Shown: positions 16,958 to 25,275 of the stretch, in pieces
How positions within the stretch are numbered: the first letter of the stretch is position 1
Layout of the letters: the number at the start of each line of letters is the position of its first letter
NCBI GenBank assembly: GCA_938041035.1
Contig: CALHYX010000081.1
Span: forward strand, 24,116-88,115
Length of the DNA stretch: 64,000 nucleotides
DNA from: an uncultured Acidimicrobiales bacterium
Lineage (GTDB): Bacteria; Actinomycetota; Acidimicrobiia; Acidimicrobiales; SHLQ01
Direction of reading: 5' to 3'
Notes under the pieces: generated by a model
Database searches by the model: none
Seen by the model: only the letters and a program-made list of their open reading frames with translations
Told to the model about the DNA's origin: nothing
Position numbers and translations under genes: made by a program

Positions 16958-17005
16958 CGGGCGGACAACGCTCGGTTGCCCGGCTCGTCGCTGGCCCATA
17001 CCCCG

Positions 17006-17818
17006 CTAGGTAAAGACCTCCACCGGCGTGCCGAGCGGGAGAAATTCAACCAGGCGGGTGATGTCGTTGTCGTGCAGCCGAATACAGCCGGCGCTGACCC
17101 GCGTGCCGAGTTTGTCGGGTTCGTTGGTCCCGTGGATGCCGAGTTGGCCCGGGCCCCCTTCGAAGGTCTCGAACGTCTCGCTGAACCCGGACAGCCCGTA
17201 AGCGAAGCGCCCGTAAATCGTGTTCTGCTCGATCGGTCGCACGAGTTCGGTGACGTAATACCGGCCGCCGGGGGTCGGCGCGTTCTCGCGGGCGACCCCG
17301 ATAACGGCCTGGAGCACCAGCTCACCGTTGTCGAACACCTTCAGATCGAAGTCCGACAGGCTGACCTCGACCCGCACGTTGTGGGCGGCGAGATCGACGT
17401 CGGCACTGCGCACCCATCCCGTGCTGCCGTTCGGCCGGATCGGCAGGAGCACCTCGTGCCACTCGCCCACGGTGCGCTCGACCAGGAACACGAGGGGGCC
17501 GCCGCCGCTGTTCGGGTTGGCCATCTCGTGTACCGGCTCGCCGTCGGCCGGATCCGAGAACACCTCGACCAGATCGGTACTGGCGGTGGCGACGACGGAG
17601 AGGTCGGTCGTGAACTCCGGATCTTCGGCGTCGGTGATCTCGGTGGCCTCGAGCACGCCGCCATCGGCATCGGCCGCACCGTCGTTGTCGATGAGTCGGG
17701 GCCGTTCGCCGCCGCCGCACGATGCGGCCAGCACCACGACGGCGAGCAGCAGGGCCACCAGGGCTACCGGAGTGACAACGAACGCGTCCCGGCGGGGACG
17801 GGGATCGACGGTGGACAC
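17006..17818 (-). CDS. L,D-transpeptidase (YkuD) lipoprotein
   Basis: 270 residues from GTG 17818; TAGCCT lies 6 nt upstream (leaderless). A hydrophobic segment ends in LAASC (Cys around 35), a lipobox. A Gly/Glu-rich linker and an SH3-like part follow, then the YkuD domain with GIHGTNEPDKLGTRVSAGCIRLHD, holding the catalytic His and Cys. L,D-transpeptidases form 3-3 crosslinks in peptidoglycan or attach proteins to it, outside the membrane. Such crosslinks are common in Actinobacteria. It points toward the alpha/beta hydrolase gene and shares no operon with it. Confidence 0.88.
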   Translation of the reverse strand: MSTVDPRPRRDAFVVTPVALVALLLAVVVLAASCGGGERPRLIDNDGAADADGGVLEATEITDAEDPEFTTDLSVVATASTDLVEVFSDPADGEPVHEMANPNSGGGPLVFLVERTVGEWHEVLLPIRPNGSTGWVRSADVDLAAHNVRVEVSLSDFDLKVFDNGELVLQAVIGVARENAPTPGGRYYVTELVRPIEQNTIYGRFAYGLSGFSETFETFEGGPGQLGIHGTNEPDKLGTRVSAGCIRLHDNDITRLVEFLPLGTPVEVFT

Positions 17819-17845
17819 GGACAGAGGCTACCGGTGCGCACCGGG

Positions 17846-19375
17846 CTAGTGGGGTCGTTGCCCATCGCTCGGATTCAGTTCTTCGAGCTCGCGCCGCGCT
17901 GTTTCGGGGAAGGCGACCGCGACGGTGATCGCGGCCAGCACCGAGGCGATCGACGCGATGGCGAACGCGGGGGCGAAGGACCCGAACCGATCCTCGTCGG
18001 CCAACCAGCCGATCAGCAGCAGGCCGGACGCGCTTCCGAGCACGCCGACGATGCTGATAACACCGTTGGCCCGACCGCGTTGGCGGGTCGCGAACAACTC
18101 CGGCCCGTACACGCTGAGCGCGGGGACGACGAGCCCCCCAACGAGGATGGCGACGAGCGTGGTGACCCACAACAGGACGCCCTCGGTGGCGTAGGTGAGC
18201 ACGGTGAACAGGGCGCTGGCGAGGATGCCGACGATGGCGACGAGTCGGCGGCCGCGCAGGTCGGCGAGGCGGCCGCCGAAGAACACGCCGAGCCCGACGG
18301 GCGTGCTGGTCACGATGGTGAACAGGGTGATCTTGGTGCCCGAGAATCCGCGATCCTCGGTGAGGAATTCGTTCTGAAACTGCGACGCCGGGGCGGCGAC
18401 GAACGAGAGTAGAAAGGCGGTGATGCCGAGAATGATCAGCCGGCGCCTGGCGGTGTCGTCACCGGTCCTCGCGGCTCCTGCGCCATCGGCGGCGGTGAAC
18501 CGTTTCGATTCCGGCAACCGGCGCACCAGGGCGATGATCGCGGGGATGAACAGCAGGGGAGCGAGGTAGATCGCCCGCCACCCGCGCGGCCCCAGGTCGG
18601 CCAGGGGCAGCATCCACACGACCATGCCGCTGCCGAGGCCGGCCGCCAGCACGACCACGCTGGTGCCGTACGCCCGGCTGCCGGCGGGAAATTCCTCGGC
18701 CAGCACCACGATGATGAGGATGCCAAGCGCGGTGGTGATACCCCGCCCGATCGCCTGGCTCACCCCCAGCCCCCAGATCGACGGAGCTATCCCGCCCAGG
18801 GCGGTGATCGCACACGCGGCGACGCCCGACACCATCATCATGGGTTGGCGGCCCCGGCGATCGGCGAAGATCAGGAACCCCAGGGAGAGCGGGACCCCGA
18901 TGCGGACCGCCGCAAGGGTGACGGCCTGGCCGGTGCGGTCGACGTCGAATTCCTTGGCCGCAAACGTGAGGGTCTGGGAGATGATCGAACCGAGGAAACC
19001 ATCGAACACCGCCAGGGTGGCGAGCAGTCCAATGATGCGGGCCGACCGTTGATCGATGCGCTCGGGCGGCGCCCACCAGGGGACTCCCCGGCGCGTTGGT
19101 TGAAACCGGAACGCGAACCAGGTCGGCACCCAGTAGATGATCCACCAGACGGGGATGTCGAGCACCCAGTCGGTGGTCTCGGTGACCTCGAAGCCGTCGC
19201 TGCCGTCCGGCCCGGGCGTCACGCTGACCCGGCGCTCATAGCGGCGGAAGGGCCCCTCCTGCTGCACGAAACGATCGGCCCCGTCCTCGACCTCGACCAC
19301 GATGTCGCTGCGCGCCACGCGGTAGCGGGCGAGTTCGGCGGCATCGACGGTGCGCTGCGTGGTCGTGGTGGTCAC
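17846..19375 (-). CDS. MFS transporter with a soluble N-terminal extension
   Basis: 509 residues from GTG 19375, preceded by TATGCT at 6 nt (leaderless); the longer frame to 19522 runs into the opposite gene and is rejected. About 90 soluble residues (VTTTTTQRTVDAAELARYRVARSDIVVE...) come first and contain a short beta-rich module. Twelve membrane helices follow, with the MFS loop motif FADRRGRQPM and its repeat GRLADLRGRRLV. The gene probably encodes a sugar-porter or drug-type MFS protein; the substrate is unknown. The N-terminal module is unusual for the superfamily. Divergent from murA. Confidence 0.82.
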   Translation of the reverse strand: MTTTTTQRTVDAAELARYRVARSDIVVEVEDGADRFVQQEGPFRRYERRVSVTPGPDGSDGFEVTETTDWVLDIPVWWIIYWVPTWFAFRFQPTRRGVPWWAPPERIDQRSARIIGLLATLAVFDGFLGSIISQTLTFAAKEFDVDRTGQAVTLAAVRIGVPLSLGFLIFADRRGRQPMMMVSGVAACAITALGGIAPSIWGLGVSQAIGRGITTALGILIIVVLAEEFPAGSRAYGTSVVVLAAGLGSGMVVWMLPLADLGPRGWRAIYLAPLLFIPAIIALVRRLPESKRFTAADGAGAARTGDDTARRRLIILGITAFLLSFVAAPASQFQNEFLTEDRGFSGTKITLFTIVTSTPVGLGVFFGGRLADLRGRRLVAIVGILASALFTVLTYATEGVLLWVTTLVAILVGGLVVPALSVYGPELFATRQRGRANGVISIVGVLGSASGLLLIGWLADEDRFGSFAPAFAIASIASVLAAITVAVAFPETARRELEELNPSDGQRPH

Positions 19376-19381
19376 GGGCGG

Positions 19382-19389
19382 AGCATACT
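19382..19389. promoter_or_regulatory. Overlapping divergent promoters of the MFS gene and murA
   Basis: The octamer agcatact serves both strands. TATGCT (minus, 19387 to 19382) sits 6 nt from the MFS GTG. CATACT (plus, 19384-19389) sits 8 nt from the murA ATG. Only one polymerase could bind at a time, which implies mutually exclusive initiation. Confidence 0.5.
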
Positions 19390-19397
19390 GACGGGAT

Positions 19398-20666
19398 ATG
19401 CCCGACCTCCGCCAAGCCCTCGTCGTGCGCCCGGCCGGGCCCCTCGCGGGGACCGTCGCCATCAACGGGGCAAAGAACAGCGCGCTCAAGCTGATGGCCG
19501 CCAGCCTGCTCGCTCCCGGCATTCACACCCTGCACAATGTGCCCGCCATCACCGACGTCGGCTTCATGGGCCAGCTACTCGAATCGATGGGCTGCTCGGT
19601 ATCGACCGCAGGCTCGACGGTCACGATCGATGTCCCCGGTGACATTTCCCCGGTGGCGCCCTACGAGTTGGTCGAGCAGTTCCGGGCGTCGATCGCGGTA
19701 CTCGGGCCTCTCCTCGGCCGGTGCGGCACCGCCCAGGTGGCATTGCCGGGCGGCGACGACTTTGGTCCCCGACCGATCGACATGCATCTGCGCGGGCTGG
19801 AAACGCTCGGCGCGGTGTTCTCGACCGCCCACGGTTACATCACGGGCCAGGCCGACAACCTGCTCGGCGAGCGGGTGTTGCTCGAGTTCCCGAGCGTCGG
19901 TGCGACCGAGAACATCATGATGGCGGCCACCCTCGCCAAAGGGGTGACCACCATCGAAAACGCCGCCCGCGAGCCCGAGATCGGCGATCTCGCCGCCTAT
20001 CTCGGTCGGATGGGGGCGACCATTTCCGGGGCGGGGACCGCAACGATCGTGATCGAAGGCGTCGAGCAGCTTTCGGCGGTCGACCACACGGTCGTCCCCG
20101 ACCGTATCGAGGCGGCGACCTATCTCGCCGCCGTCGCCATCGCGGGTGGAGAACTCACGTTGGCCGGCGCTCGCCCCGACCACATGGACATGTTGATCCA
20201 GAAGCTGGGCGACATGGGTATGCGTATCTCGCCCGACCCCGACGGCCTCTGGGCCTATGTCGGGTCCCGGCTGCGCAGCCAGGACGTGTCGACGTTGCCG
20301 TACCCGGGGCTCGCCACCGACTACAAGCCGTTCCTCGTCGCCATGTTGTGCCTGGCCGACGGCGTCGGCATCGTCACCGAAAATCTCTTCTCCGGTCGGT
20401 TTCGCTACGTCGATGAACTGAAACGCATGGGCGCCGACATCCGCACCGAAGGCCACCACGCCGTCGTTCGGGGCGTGCCTCGACTCTCCGGTGCCCCGGT
20501 GAAGGCCCACGACATCCGGGCCGGCGCCGCGCTCGTCGTCGCGGCGCTCGCCGCCGACGGCGAGACCGTGATCACCGAGTCCCAGCACATCGACCGCGGC
20601 TACGAAGACATCGTGGGCAACCTGCGGGCGGTCGGCGCCGACATCGAGCGGGTCCAGATCCGCTGA
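19398..20666 (+). CDS. murA: UDP-N-acetylglucosamine 1-carboxyvinyltransferase
   Basis: 422 residues. MurA transfers enolpyruvate from PEP to UDP-GlcNAc, the first committed step of peptidoglycan synthesis. The conserved NGAKNSALKLMAASLL start and the loop LPGGDDFGPRPIDMHLRGLE are clear. In that loop the usual catalytic Cys (position 115 in E. coli) is replaced by Asp (GGD). The same swap is known in mycobacteria and makes the enzyme resistant to fosfomycin, so intrinsic resistance is likely. Confidence 0.95.
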   Translation: MPDLRQALVVRPAGPLAGTVAINGAKNSALKLMAASLLAPGIHTLHNVPAITDVGFMGQLLESMGCSVSTAGSTVTIDVPGDISPVAPYELVEQFRASIAVLGPLLGRCGTAQVALPGGDDFGPRPIDMHLRGLETLGAVFSTAHGYITGQADNLLGERVLLEFPSVGATENIMMAATLAKGVTTIENAAREPEIGDLAAYLGRMGATISGAGTATIVIEGVEQLSAVDHTVVPDRIEAATYLAAVAIAGGELTLAGARPDHMDMLIQKLGDMGMRISPDPDGLWAYVGSRLRSQDVSTLPYPGLATDYKPFLVAMLCLADGVGIVTENLFSGRFRYVDELKRMGADIRTEGHHAVVRGVPRLSGAPVKAHDIRAGAALVVAALAADGETVITESQHIDRGYEDIVGNLRAVGADIERVQIR

Positions 20667-20727
20667 GCGGGGCTCACCGGCTCGGGCGGCTCCTCGGCCC
20701 GGCGACGGCAGGCGGTAGGGTCATTCG

Positions 20728-20772
20728 GTGGCCAGTCATCGGGTGAGCAGTCGTGAGGAGAACCCGTCGTGA
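20728..20772 (+). CDS. Leaderless 14-codon ORF upstream of a small membrane protein
   Basis: GTG at 20728 lies exactly 6 nt after TAGGGT (20716-20721), the pattern of leaderless genes here. It would encode VASHRVSSREENPS and stop at TGA 20770-20772, which overlaps the GTG start of the next ORF (GTGA). The AGGAG ribosome site of that ORF (20756-20760) lies inside it. It could act as a translated leader that couples or gates translation of the membrane protein. There is no sign of amino-acid-specific codon runs. Confidence 0.45.
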   Translation: MASHRVSSREENPS

Positions 20773-20942
20773 CCCTCGCCCACCAGGGTGGATGGGATGA
20801 GATCCTGTTCGTCGCCCTGCCGGTACTCGTCTTCGTCGGGCTTCTCTGGCTCGCCAACAAACGGGCCAAGGCCCTGGGCGGAGCCGACCCCGGTGCGGTG
20901 ATGGACGACGAGGACAGCGTCGAAGAACACACCGATTCCTGA
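20769..20942 (+). CDS. Small single-pass membrane protein
   Basis: 57 residues from GTG 20769, with AGGAG 8 nt upstream. It starts VTLAHQGGWDEILF, has one membrane helix (FVALPVLVFVGLLWLA), then a basic turn NKRAK and an acidic tail (DDEDSVEEHTDS). Topology is probably N-out or in-plane with the acidic tail in the cytoplasm. I recognise no family. It lies between murA and the NifU-like gene, same direction. The tail composition and good ribosome site argue that it is real. Confidence 0.6.
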   Translation: MTLAHQGGWDEILFVALPVLVFVGLLWLANKRAKALGGADPGAVMDDEDSVEEHTDS

Positions 20943-20997
20943 GCGCAAACCGGCGGTCGAGGTTTGTTTACGCCCGCGCGGATGCCACACTTGGGCC

Positions 20998-21366
20998 ATG
21001 GCCGAAGACCCTGTTGACCCCGCCGGTGGCCCCGCCGTCGCGCCCGACGAAGCTCCGTCGGAGATGTACGCGAAGGTCGCCAAGGTCATCGAGATCATCC
21101 GGCCCGCCATTCAGGCCGACAAGGGCGACATCGTGTTGCGCGAGGTCGACGAGGAATCCGGGGTGGTGACGGTTGAACTCCAGGGCGCCTGTGTGACGTG
21201 CCCGGCCTCGACCGAGACGATGAAGGCCGGCGTCGAGCGCATCCTGATGGACCGGGTCGAGGGCGTAAACGCGGTCAACCAGCTCAACGCTGACCTGTTT
21301 GCCGAGGTCACCCAGGGTGACGTCATCTCGCCGTTCACCGTCGGCGAGACCTCGGTGTCGCTCTAA
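20998..21366 (+). CDS. NifU C-terminal domain Fe-S scaffold protein
   Basis: 122 residues. The segment GACVTCPASTETMKAGVERIL holds the CxxC pair of the NifU C-terminal (Nfu) domain, which carries a 4Fe-4S or 2Fe-2S cluster for delivery to apo-proteins. A Pro/Ala-rich N-terminus of about 25 residues precedes it. CACACT lies 6 nt before the ATG. It may serve IlvD and other Fe-S enzymes; the cysteine desulfurase of this window is 10 kb away. Confidence 0.87.
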   Translation: MAEDPVDPAGGPAVAPDEAPSEMYAKVAKVIEIIRPAIQADKGDIVLREVDEESGVVTVELQGACVTCPASTETMKAGVERILMDRVEGVNAVNQLNADLFAEVTQGDVISPFTVGETSVSL

Positions 21367-21419
21367 CGAGAAACGCGATCGGCGCCGTTAGCGGGTCGGG
21401 CACCGATAAAATTGGACGG

Positions 21420-22268
21420 GTGACCACCGGTGAACCGTCCTGCTACCGCCACGCCGACCGCGGGGCGGGCGTGGTTTGTCAACGCTGTGAGCGGCCCATT
21501 TGTCCGTCGTGCATGTCGCAGGCCTCCGTCGGGTTTCACTGTCCCGAGTGCCTGAAGACCGGGCGCCAACAGGTGCACACCGCGTCGTCGATACTCGGCC
21601 AGCGGCCACCGGTGACCATGGGGTTGTTGATCATCAACGTGGTCGTGTTCGTCGTCGACTTCGCCTCGCGGAGCTCACCCGGTTCGGCGTTGACCGTCAC
21701 CAGGGATTTCGCGCTGCGCGGCGACTTCGTCGACGTACAGAACGAGTGGTACCGCATGGTGACGAGCGGCTTCCTGCACGCCAACCTGATGCACATTGGT
21801 TTCAACATGTTTCTGCTGTACCAGCTCGGTCGTCAGCTCGAACGCTGGTTGGGGCGGGTCGACTACATCGTGCTGTACGCGGCCGGTCTGCTCGGTGGTG
21901 CGTTCGGCGTGTTGTTGCTGTCGCCGCGGGCGTTGACCGTGGGGGCGTCCGGCGCGGTCTTCGGTCTGATGGGCGGCTGGCTCATGCACGCCCGATCCAG
22001 GGGCGTGGGCTTCATGGACAGCGGTATCGGCACGATGGTGTTGCTCAACCTCGTGCTCACCTTTGCCATCCCGAACATCTCCGTCGGCGGTCACCTCGGC
22101 GGTCTGCTGGGCGGCGTGGTCGTCGGGTGGATCCTCACCGTTGGCGAACGGTACTGGCCGAACCGTCAGGTGGAGGTCGGTCTCGCCGCGGCCGTGACCA
22201 TCGCGTTCGGCATCGCCGGGCTCTTTGCCGCGACCACCTGGACCGCGCCGTTGTTCGACTTCTTCTAG
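21420..22268 (+). CDS. Rhomboid family intramembrane serine protease
   Basis: 282 residues from GTG 21420. TAAAAT (21407-21412) is 7 nt upstream, so the mRNA is probably leaderless. The N-terminal 45 residues form a zinc-binding B-box-like module (CYRH, CQRC, CPSC, CPEC). Six membrane helices follow. The catalytic Ser177 lies in GASGAVFG and His225 in GGHLGG; HANLMHIGFN supplies the conserved His/Asn. Rhomboids cleave membrane proteins within or near their transmembrane segment; the zinc module may recruit substrates. Common in Actinobacteria, cellular target unknown. Confidence 0.9.
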   Translation: MTTGEPSCYRHADRGAGVVCQRCERPICPSCMSQASVGFHCPECLKTGRQQVHTASSILGQRPPVTMGLLIINVVVFVVDFASRSSPGSALTVTRDFALRGDFVDVQNEWYRMVTSGFLHANLMHIGFNMFLLYQLGRQLERWLGRVDYIVLYAAGLLGGAFGVLLLSPRALTVGASGAVFGLMGGWLMHARSRGVGFMDSGIGTMVLLNLVLTFAIPNISVGGHLGGLLGGVVVGWILTVGERYWPNRQVEVGLAAAVTIAFGIAGLFAATTWTAPLFDFF

Positions 22269-22295
22269 GTTTCTCGCGTTCTCGCGAACAACCCT

Positions 22296-22745
22296 CTAGC
22301 CCCGCGGGCGCGCTTCCACCATCGCCTTGAGTCTGGCCAGATTGCGCTTCCAAATCGCCTTTAGTATCGGCGCGCCGACGACCTCGCCGATGGGACCGCC
22401 GAGCCAGAGAGGAAAGCGCAGCTCTTCGGCCCAGATGAAGCGCGTGCCGGAGTCGCCGAGCGGTTCCAGTGTGAACGCGCCAGAGCCGGTAACCACGCCC
22501 CGATGCTCGACGCCCATGGTGCGGCCCGGGTCCCAGGCGGTGATCTCCATGACGTCGGTCAGCCGAATCGGCCCCACCCGGGTCACGCAGTCGAAGGTGG
22601 TGCCCACGCCCTGGCGCTGCTCGGTGGTGAAGCGGATCGACTCGGCGTCGGCCATCCACTCGACGTGGGTCTCGACCTGTTCCAGCGCCGCCCACACCTC
22701 ATCGGGCGGGCGGTCGAGTTCGATTTCCACCCGAATGTTACTCAC
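22296..22745 (-). CDS. SRPBCC (polyketide cyclase/START-like) family protein
   Basis: 149 residues from GTG 22745. The pattern IRVEIELDRPPDEVWAALEQVETHVEWM, then a beta-rich middle and a C-terminal helix (GAPILKAIWKRNLARLKAMVEARP), is typical of SRPBCC domains that bind hydrophobic ligands. Function unknown. It starts 12 nt after the stop of the methyltransferase gene, so the two form an operon. AGGA lies upstream as a weak ribosome site. Confidence 0.82.
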   Translation of the reverse strand: MSNIRVEIELDRPPDEVWAALEQVETHVEWMADAESIRFTTEQRQGVGTTFDCVTRVGPIRLTDVMEITAWDPGRTMGVEHRGVVTGSGAFTLEPLGDSGTRFIWAEELRFPLWLGGPIGEVVGAPILKAIWKRNLARLKAMVEARPRG

Positions 22746-22757
22746 GGTAGATCCTGC

Positions 22758-23573
22758 TCATCGGTCCCGAACGTACACCGACACGTGAACGTCAGCAGTG
22801 CTCGAAAAGGGGGTGCCGGCCCAGTCGGCAGATCGGACCTTCAGGGTCAGACCGGCCGCTTCGGCGAGGCCATCGAGTTGCTCGGGGTACAGGTAGCGCA
22901 GTTGCCACGGGCGCAGGCGGACCCCGTCGGTCTCGGTGATGTCGATGTGCTGGCCGCTGATCAGCTGGGCGTCCTCGTCGACCAGGGTGGCGGTGAGGAT
23001 CACGTGGTCCAACTCGATCGAGCGGGGGGCGACGGCGGCGCGCGGCGCCTCCCCGGGCAACGGCGGGACGAACGCCTCCACGACGAAGGCGCCACCGGGG
23101 CGCAACGCCGCCGCGGCCCCCTCGACGCAGCGGCGTTGGTCGGCTTCGGTCGCCAGATTGCAGATCGTGTTGAAGGCGACGAACACCACATCGAAACTCG
23201 ACCGAAACGGGATGGCCGCCATGTCGCCGAGCACGCAGTCGATCAGGGAGCCGCTGGGCTTGGCCCGCAGCTGCTCGATCATCTCGACCGATGCGTCGAG
23301 GCCCACGACCTCCAGCGCCGGCGGTCCGGCCGCCAACGGCAGCGCGAGGCGACCCGAGCCAATGCCGAGCTCAAGCACCGGTCCGCCCGACCGTTCCTCG
23401 GCCAGCGAACGGATCATGGCGACCGTGCCGTCGATGTCGGACACGTCGGCGTACCAGTGGTCATAGACGTCGGCGAAGCTCCGGCCGTAGATCGTCGCGT
23501 CGTAGCCCTCCATGCCGGCCAGCGGCGAGAGCGGGGTGTCGTCGGGGGCTGACGCGGGGTCCGGTTCGGGCAC
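22758..23573 (-). CDS. Class I SAM-dependent methyltransferase
   Basis: 271 residues from GTG 23573; TAGACT lies 6 nt upstream (leaderless). Motif I reads PVLELGIGSGRLALPLA, followed by VVGLDASVEMIEQL and CVLGDMAAIPF, the standard Rossmann methyltransferase pattern. The first 30 residues are Pro/Asp-rich. Substrate unknown. Heads a two-gene unit with the SRPBCC protein, which might bind the product or substrate. Confidence 0.85.
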   Translation of the reverse strand: MPEPDPASAPDDTPLSPLAGMEGYDATIYGRSFADVYDHWYADVSDIDGTVAMIRSLAEERSGGPVLELGIGSGRLALPLAAGPPALEVVGLDASVEMIEQLRAKPSGSLIDCVLGDMAAIPFRSSFDVVFVAFNTICNLATEADQRRCVEGAAAALRPGGAFVVEAFVPPLPGEAPRAAVAPRSIELDHVILTATLVDEDAQLISGQHIDITETDGVRLRPWQLRYLYPEQLDGLAEAAGLTLKVRSADWAGTPFSSTADVHVSVYVRDR

Positions 23574-23686
23574 CGGGCGAGTCTACGGCGGCGACCCGGT
23601 CACCAAAATGTCGCATTGACGCCGCGGCGCTCAGCTGAGCGGCCAGAATGGCGCTGACGCTGTTCGACGGGAGGTCGAGTTCGCAC

Positions 23687-24634
23687 ATGGCCGATCCCGG
23701 TCGCCCCGCGACGGAAGACGTATGGGCCATGCCCGAAGCCGCGGCCGACCCGCAGGGCCCCCGGGCCGTCCGCCAACTGGCGGGTATCGCCCGGCCGGCG
23801 AAGAACACGGCGCCGCCGGTGCCCGTCCCGTTGCGCCCCCTCACCCTGAGCGACATGCTCGACGGTGCCTTCGAGACGCTGCGCATCGCTCCGACGCTGA
23901 TCTTCGGGATCGCCGCGCTCTTTGTGATCCCGCTCCAGCTGTGGATCAGCTACCTCAACCGGGATTTCCTCAACCAGGACCTGGGCCAGGTGTTCGCCGA
24001 CGCCTTTGCGGCCGGCCAGTCACCCCAGACGAGCGATCTGGCGACCCTGGTGTCCTTTGTTGGTTCGATGGCGATCCTGCCGTTCGTGGCCGCCGGGGTC
24101 GCCCGGGTGCACTCGGCCTGGTACTCGGGCACGGCGATCGGCTTTGGTGAGGTCGCCAAAATGCTGCTGCGGCGTTCGTGGGTTATCGCCATCGGGTTCG
24201 TGCTCACCCGGTTGATGGGCATCGTCGTGATACCGCTCGTCTTCACGATGTTGTTCGGCCCGGTCGTGGGTATGGAGAGCGACGGCCCGATCGGGGCGAT
24301 CAAGCGATCGTTCACGCTGGTGCAACGCCGCTTCGGTCTGTGTCTCGGGTTCTTCCTCGCTACGGCCCTGGTGTCCTCGGTGCTCGAACTGGCGCTGGGG
24401 TTGTTGCCGACCGCCATCGCGGCCACGATCGCCGTCGACGTTGGTTGGCTGCCGTTGACCGTCGGCAACATCATCGCCTCGACTATCTCCGTGGCCGTGC
24501 TGGCGTCGGCCACGTCCCTGCTCTACATCGACACCCGGGTCCGAACCGAGGGGCTCGATCTGCAGCTGCAGGCGGCCGACGTGTTCCCGGAAGCGAACGC
24601 GGCCGCCTCCTCCGATGCCGGGGCCGCCGCGTGA
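23687..24634 (+). CDS. Membrane protein with GDPD-type membrane domain
   Basis: 315 residues from ATG 23687; an in-frame ATG at 23648 is the alternative. GGGAGG lies 12 nt before 23687. A Pro-rich soluble N-terminus is followed by about six membrane helices (ILPFVAAGVARVHSAWY, VIAIGFVLTRLMGIVVIPLVF, and others). The arrangement resembles the glycerophosphodiester phosphodiesterase membrane domain without the catalytic part. First gene of the MoxR locus; its stop overlaps the next start. It corresponds in position to Rv3689 of M. tuberculosis. Confidence 0.72.
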   Translation: MADPGRPATEDVWAMPEAAADPQGPRAVRQLAGIARPAKNTAPPVPVPLRPLTLSDMLDGAFETLRIAPTLIFGIAALFVIPLQLWISYLNRDFLNQDLGQVFADAFAAGQSPQTSDLATLVSFVGSMAILPFVAAGVARVHSAWYSGTAIGFGEVAKMLLRRSWVIAIGFVLTRLMGIVVIPLVFTMLFGPVVGMESDGPIGAIKRSFTLVQRRFGLCLGFFLATALVSSVLELALGLLPTAIAATIAVDVGWLPLTVGNIIASTISVAVLASATSLLYIDTRVRTEGLDLQLQAADVFPEANAAASSDAGAAA

Positions 24635-25275
24635 GCCGGCTCGTGCAGGTCGACCTGGAAACCCCCGAGTGGGACCCCGACGATGTCGAGAAGTCGGCCG
24701 AGGACATCCTGGCTCGCAACGAGTTTCAGCCCCGTCCCCGGTCCCTGCTCGAACGGTTCAGCGAGTGGCTGACCGAACAGCTGGCCGAGCTCTTCAGCCG
24801 GTTCGGCGGCTCCGGGGCGCCGAATCTCATCGCCTACACCCTGATGGCGGTCTTTGCCGTCGTCGTGTTGTGGCTGCTCTGGAAACTGATTCGGGACCGT
24901 TTCATCCGGCTGCCGGAGAAGGCCGAAAAGCCGGAGCCGACCATTGAAATCGAGGCGCCCCTTTCGGCTCGCGAGCTGCGTTCGGAGGTGGAGCGGTTCG
25001 AGCGCGACGGGAACTGGAAAGAGGCCGTTCGCGCCCGCTACCGCCTGCTCGTATCGGAGCTGGTCGAGCGCGGCACCCTCGAAGACATCGCCGGGCGAAC
25101 GCCGGGCGAGTACCGCCGCGCCATGTTCCGGGACCATCCCGAAAACGCCGAGAGCTTCGCCGCGGTCACCGACGTGTTCGAACGCATCTGGTACGGCGAC
25201 GAGCCGGCCACCAGCGAGGACAGCGCGCTCATCCGTACGGCCAGCGACCGGATTCTCGGGGCGGTGGCCGCATGA
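24631..25275 (+). CDS. DUF4129 domain protein
   Basis: 214 residues from GTG 24631, overlapping the previous stop (GTGA). One membrane helix (IAYTLMAVFAVVVLWLLWKLIRD, about residues 66-88) splits a soluble N-terminus from a C-terminal DUF4129 domain (RELRSEVERFERDGNWKEAVRARYRLLVSELVERG, then TPGEYRRA and FERIWYGD). DUF4129 proteins go with MoxR and DUF58 partners and, elsewhere, with transglutaminase-like domains. Precise role unknown. Confidence 0.85.
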   Translation: MSRLVQVDLETPEWDPDDVEKSAEDILARNEFQPRPRSLLERFSEWLTEQLAELFSRFGGSGAPNLIAYTLMAVFAVVVLWLLWKLIRDRFIRLPEKAEKPEPTIEIEAPLSARELRSEVERFERDGNWKEAVRARYRLLVSELVERGTLEDIAGRTPGEYRRAMFRDHPENAESFAAVTDVFERIWYGDEPATSEDSALIRTASDRILGAVAA

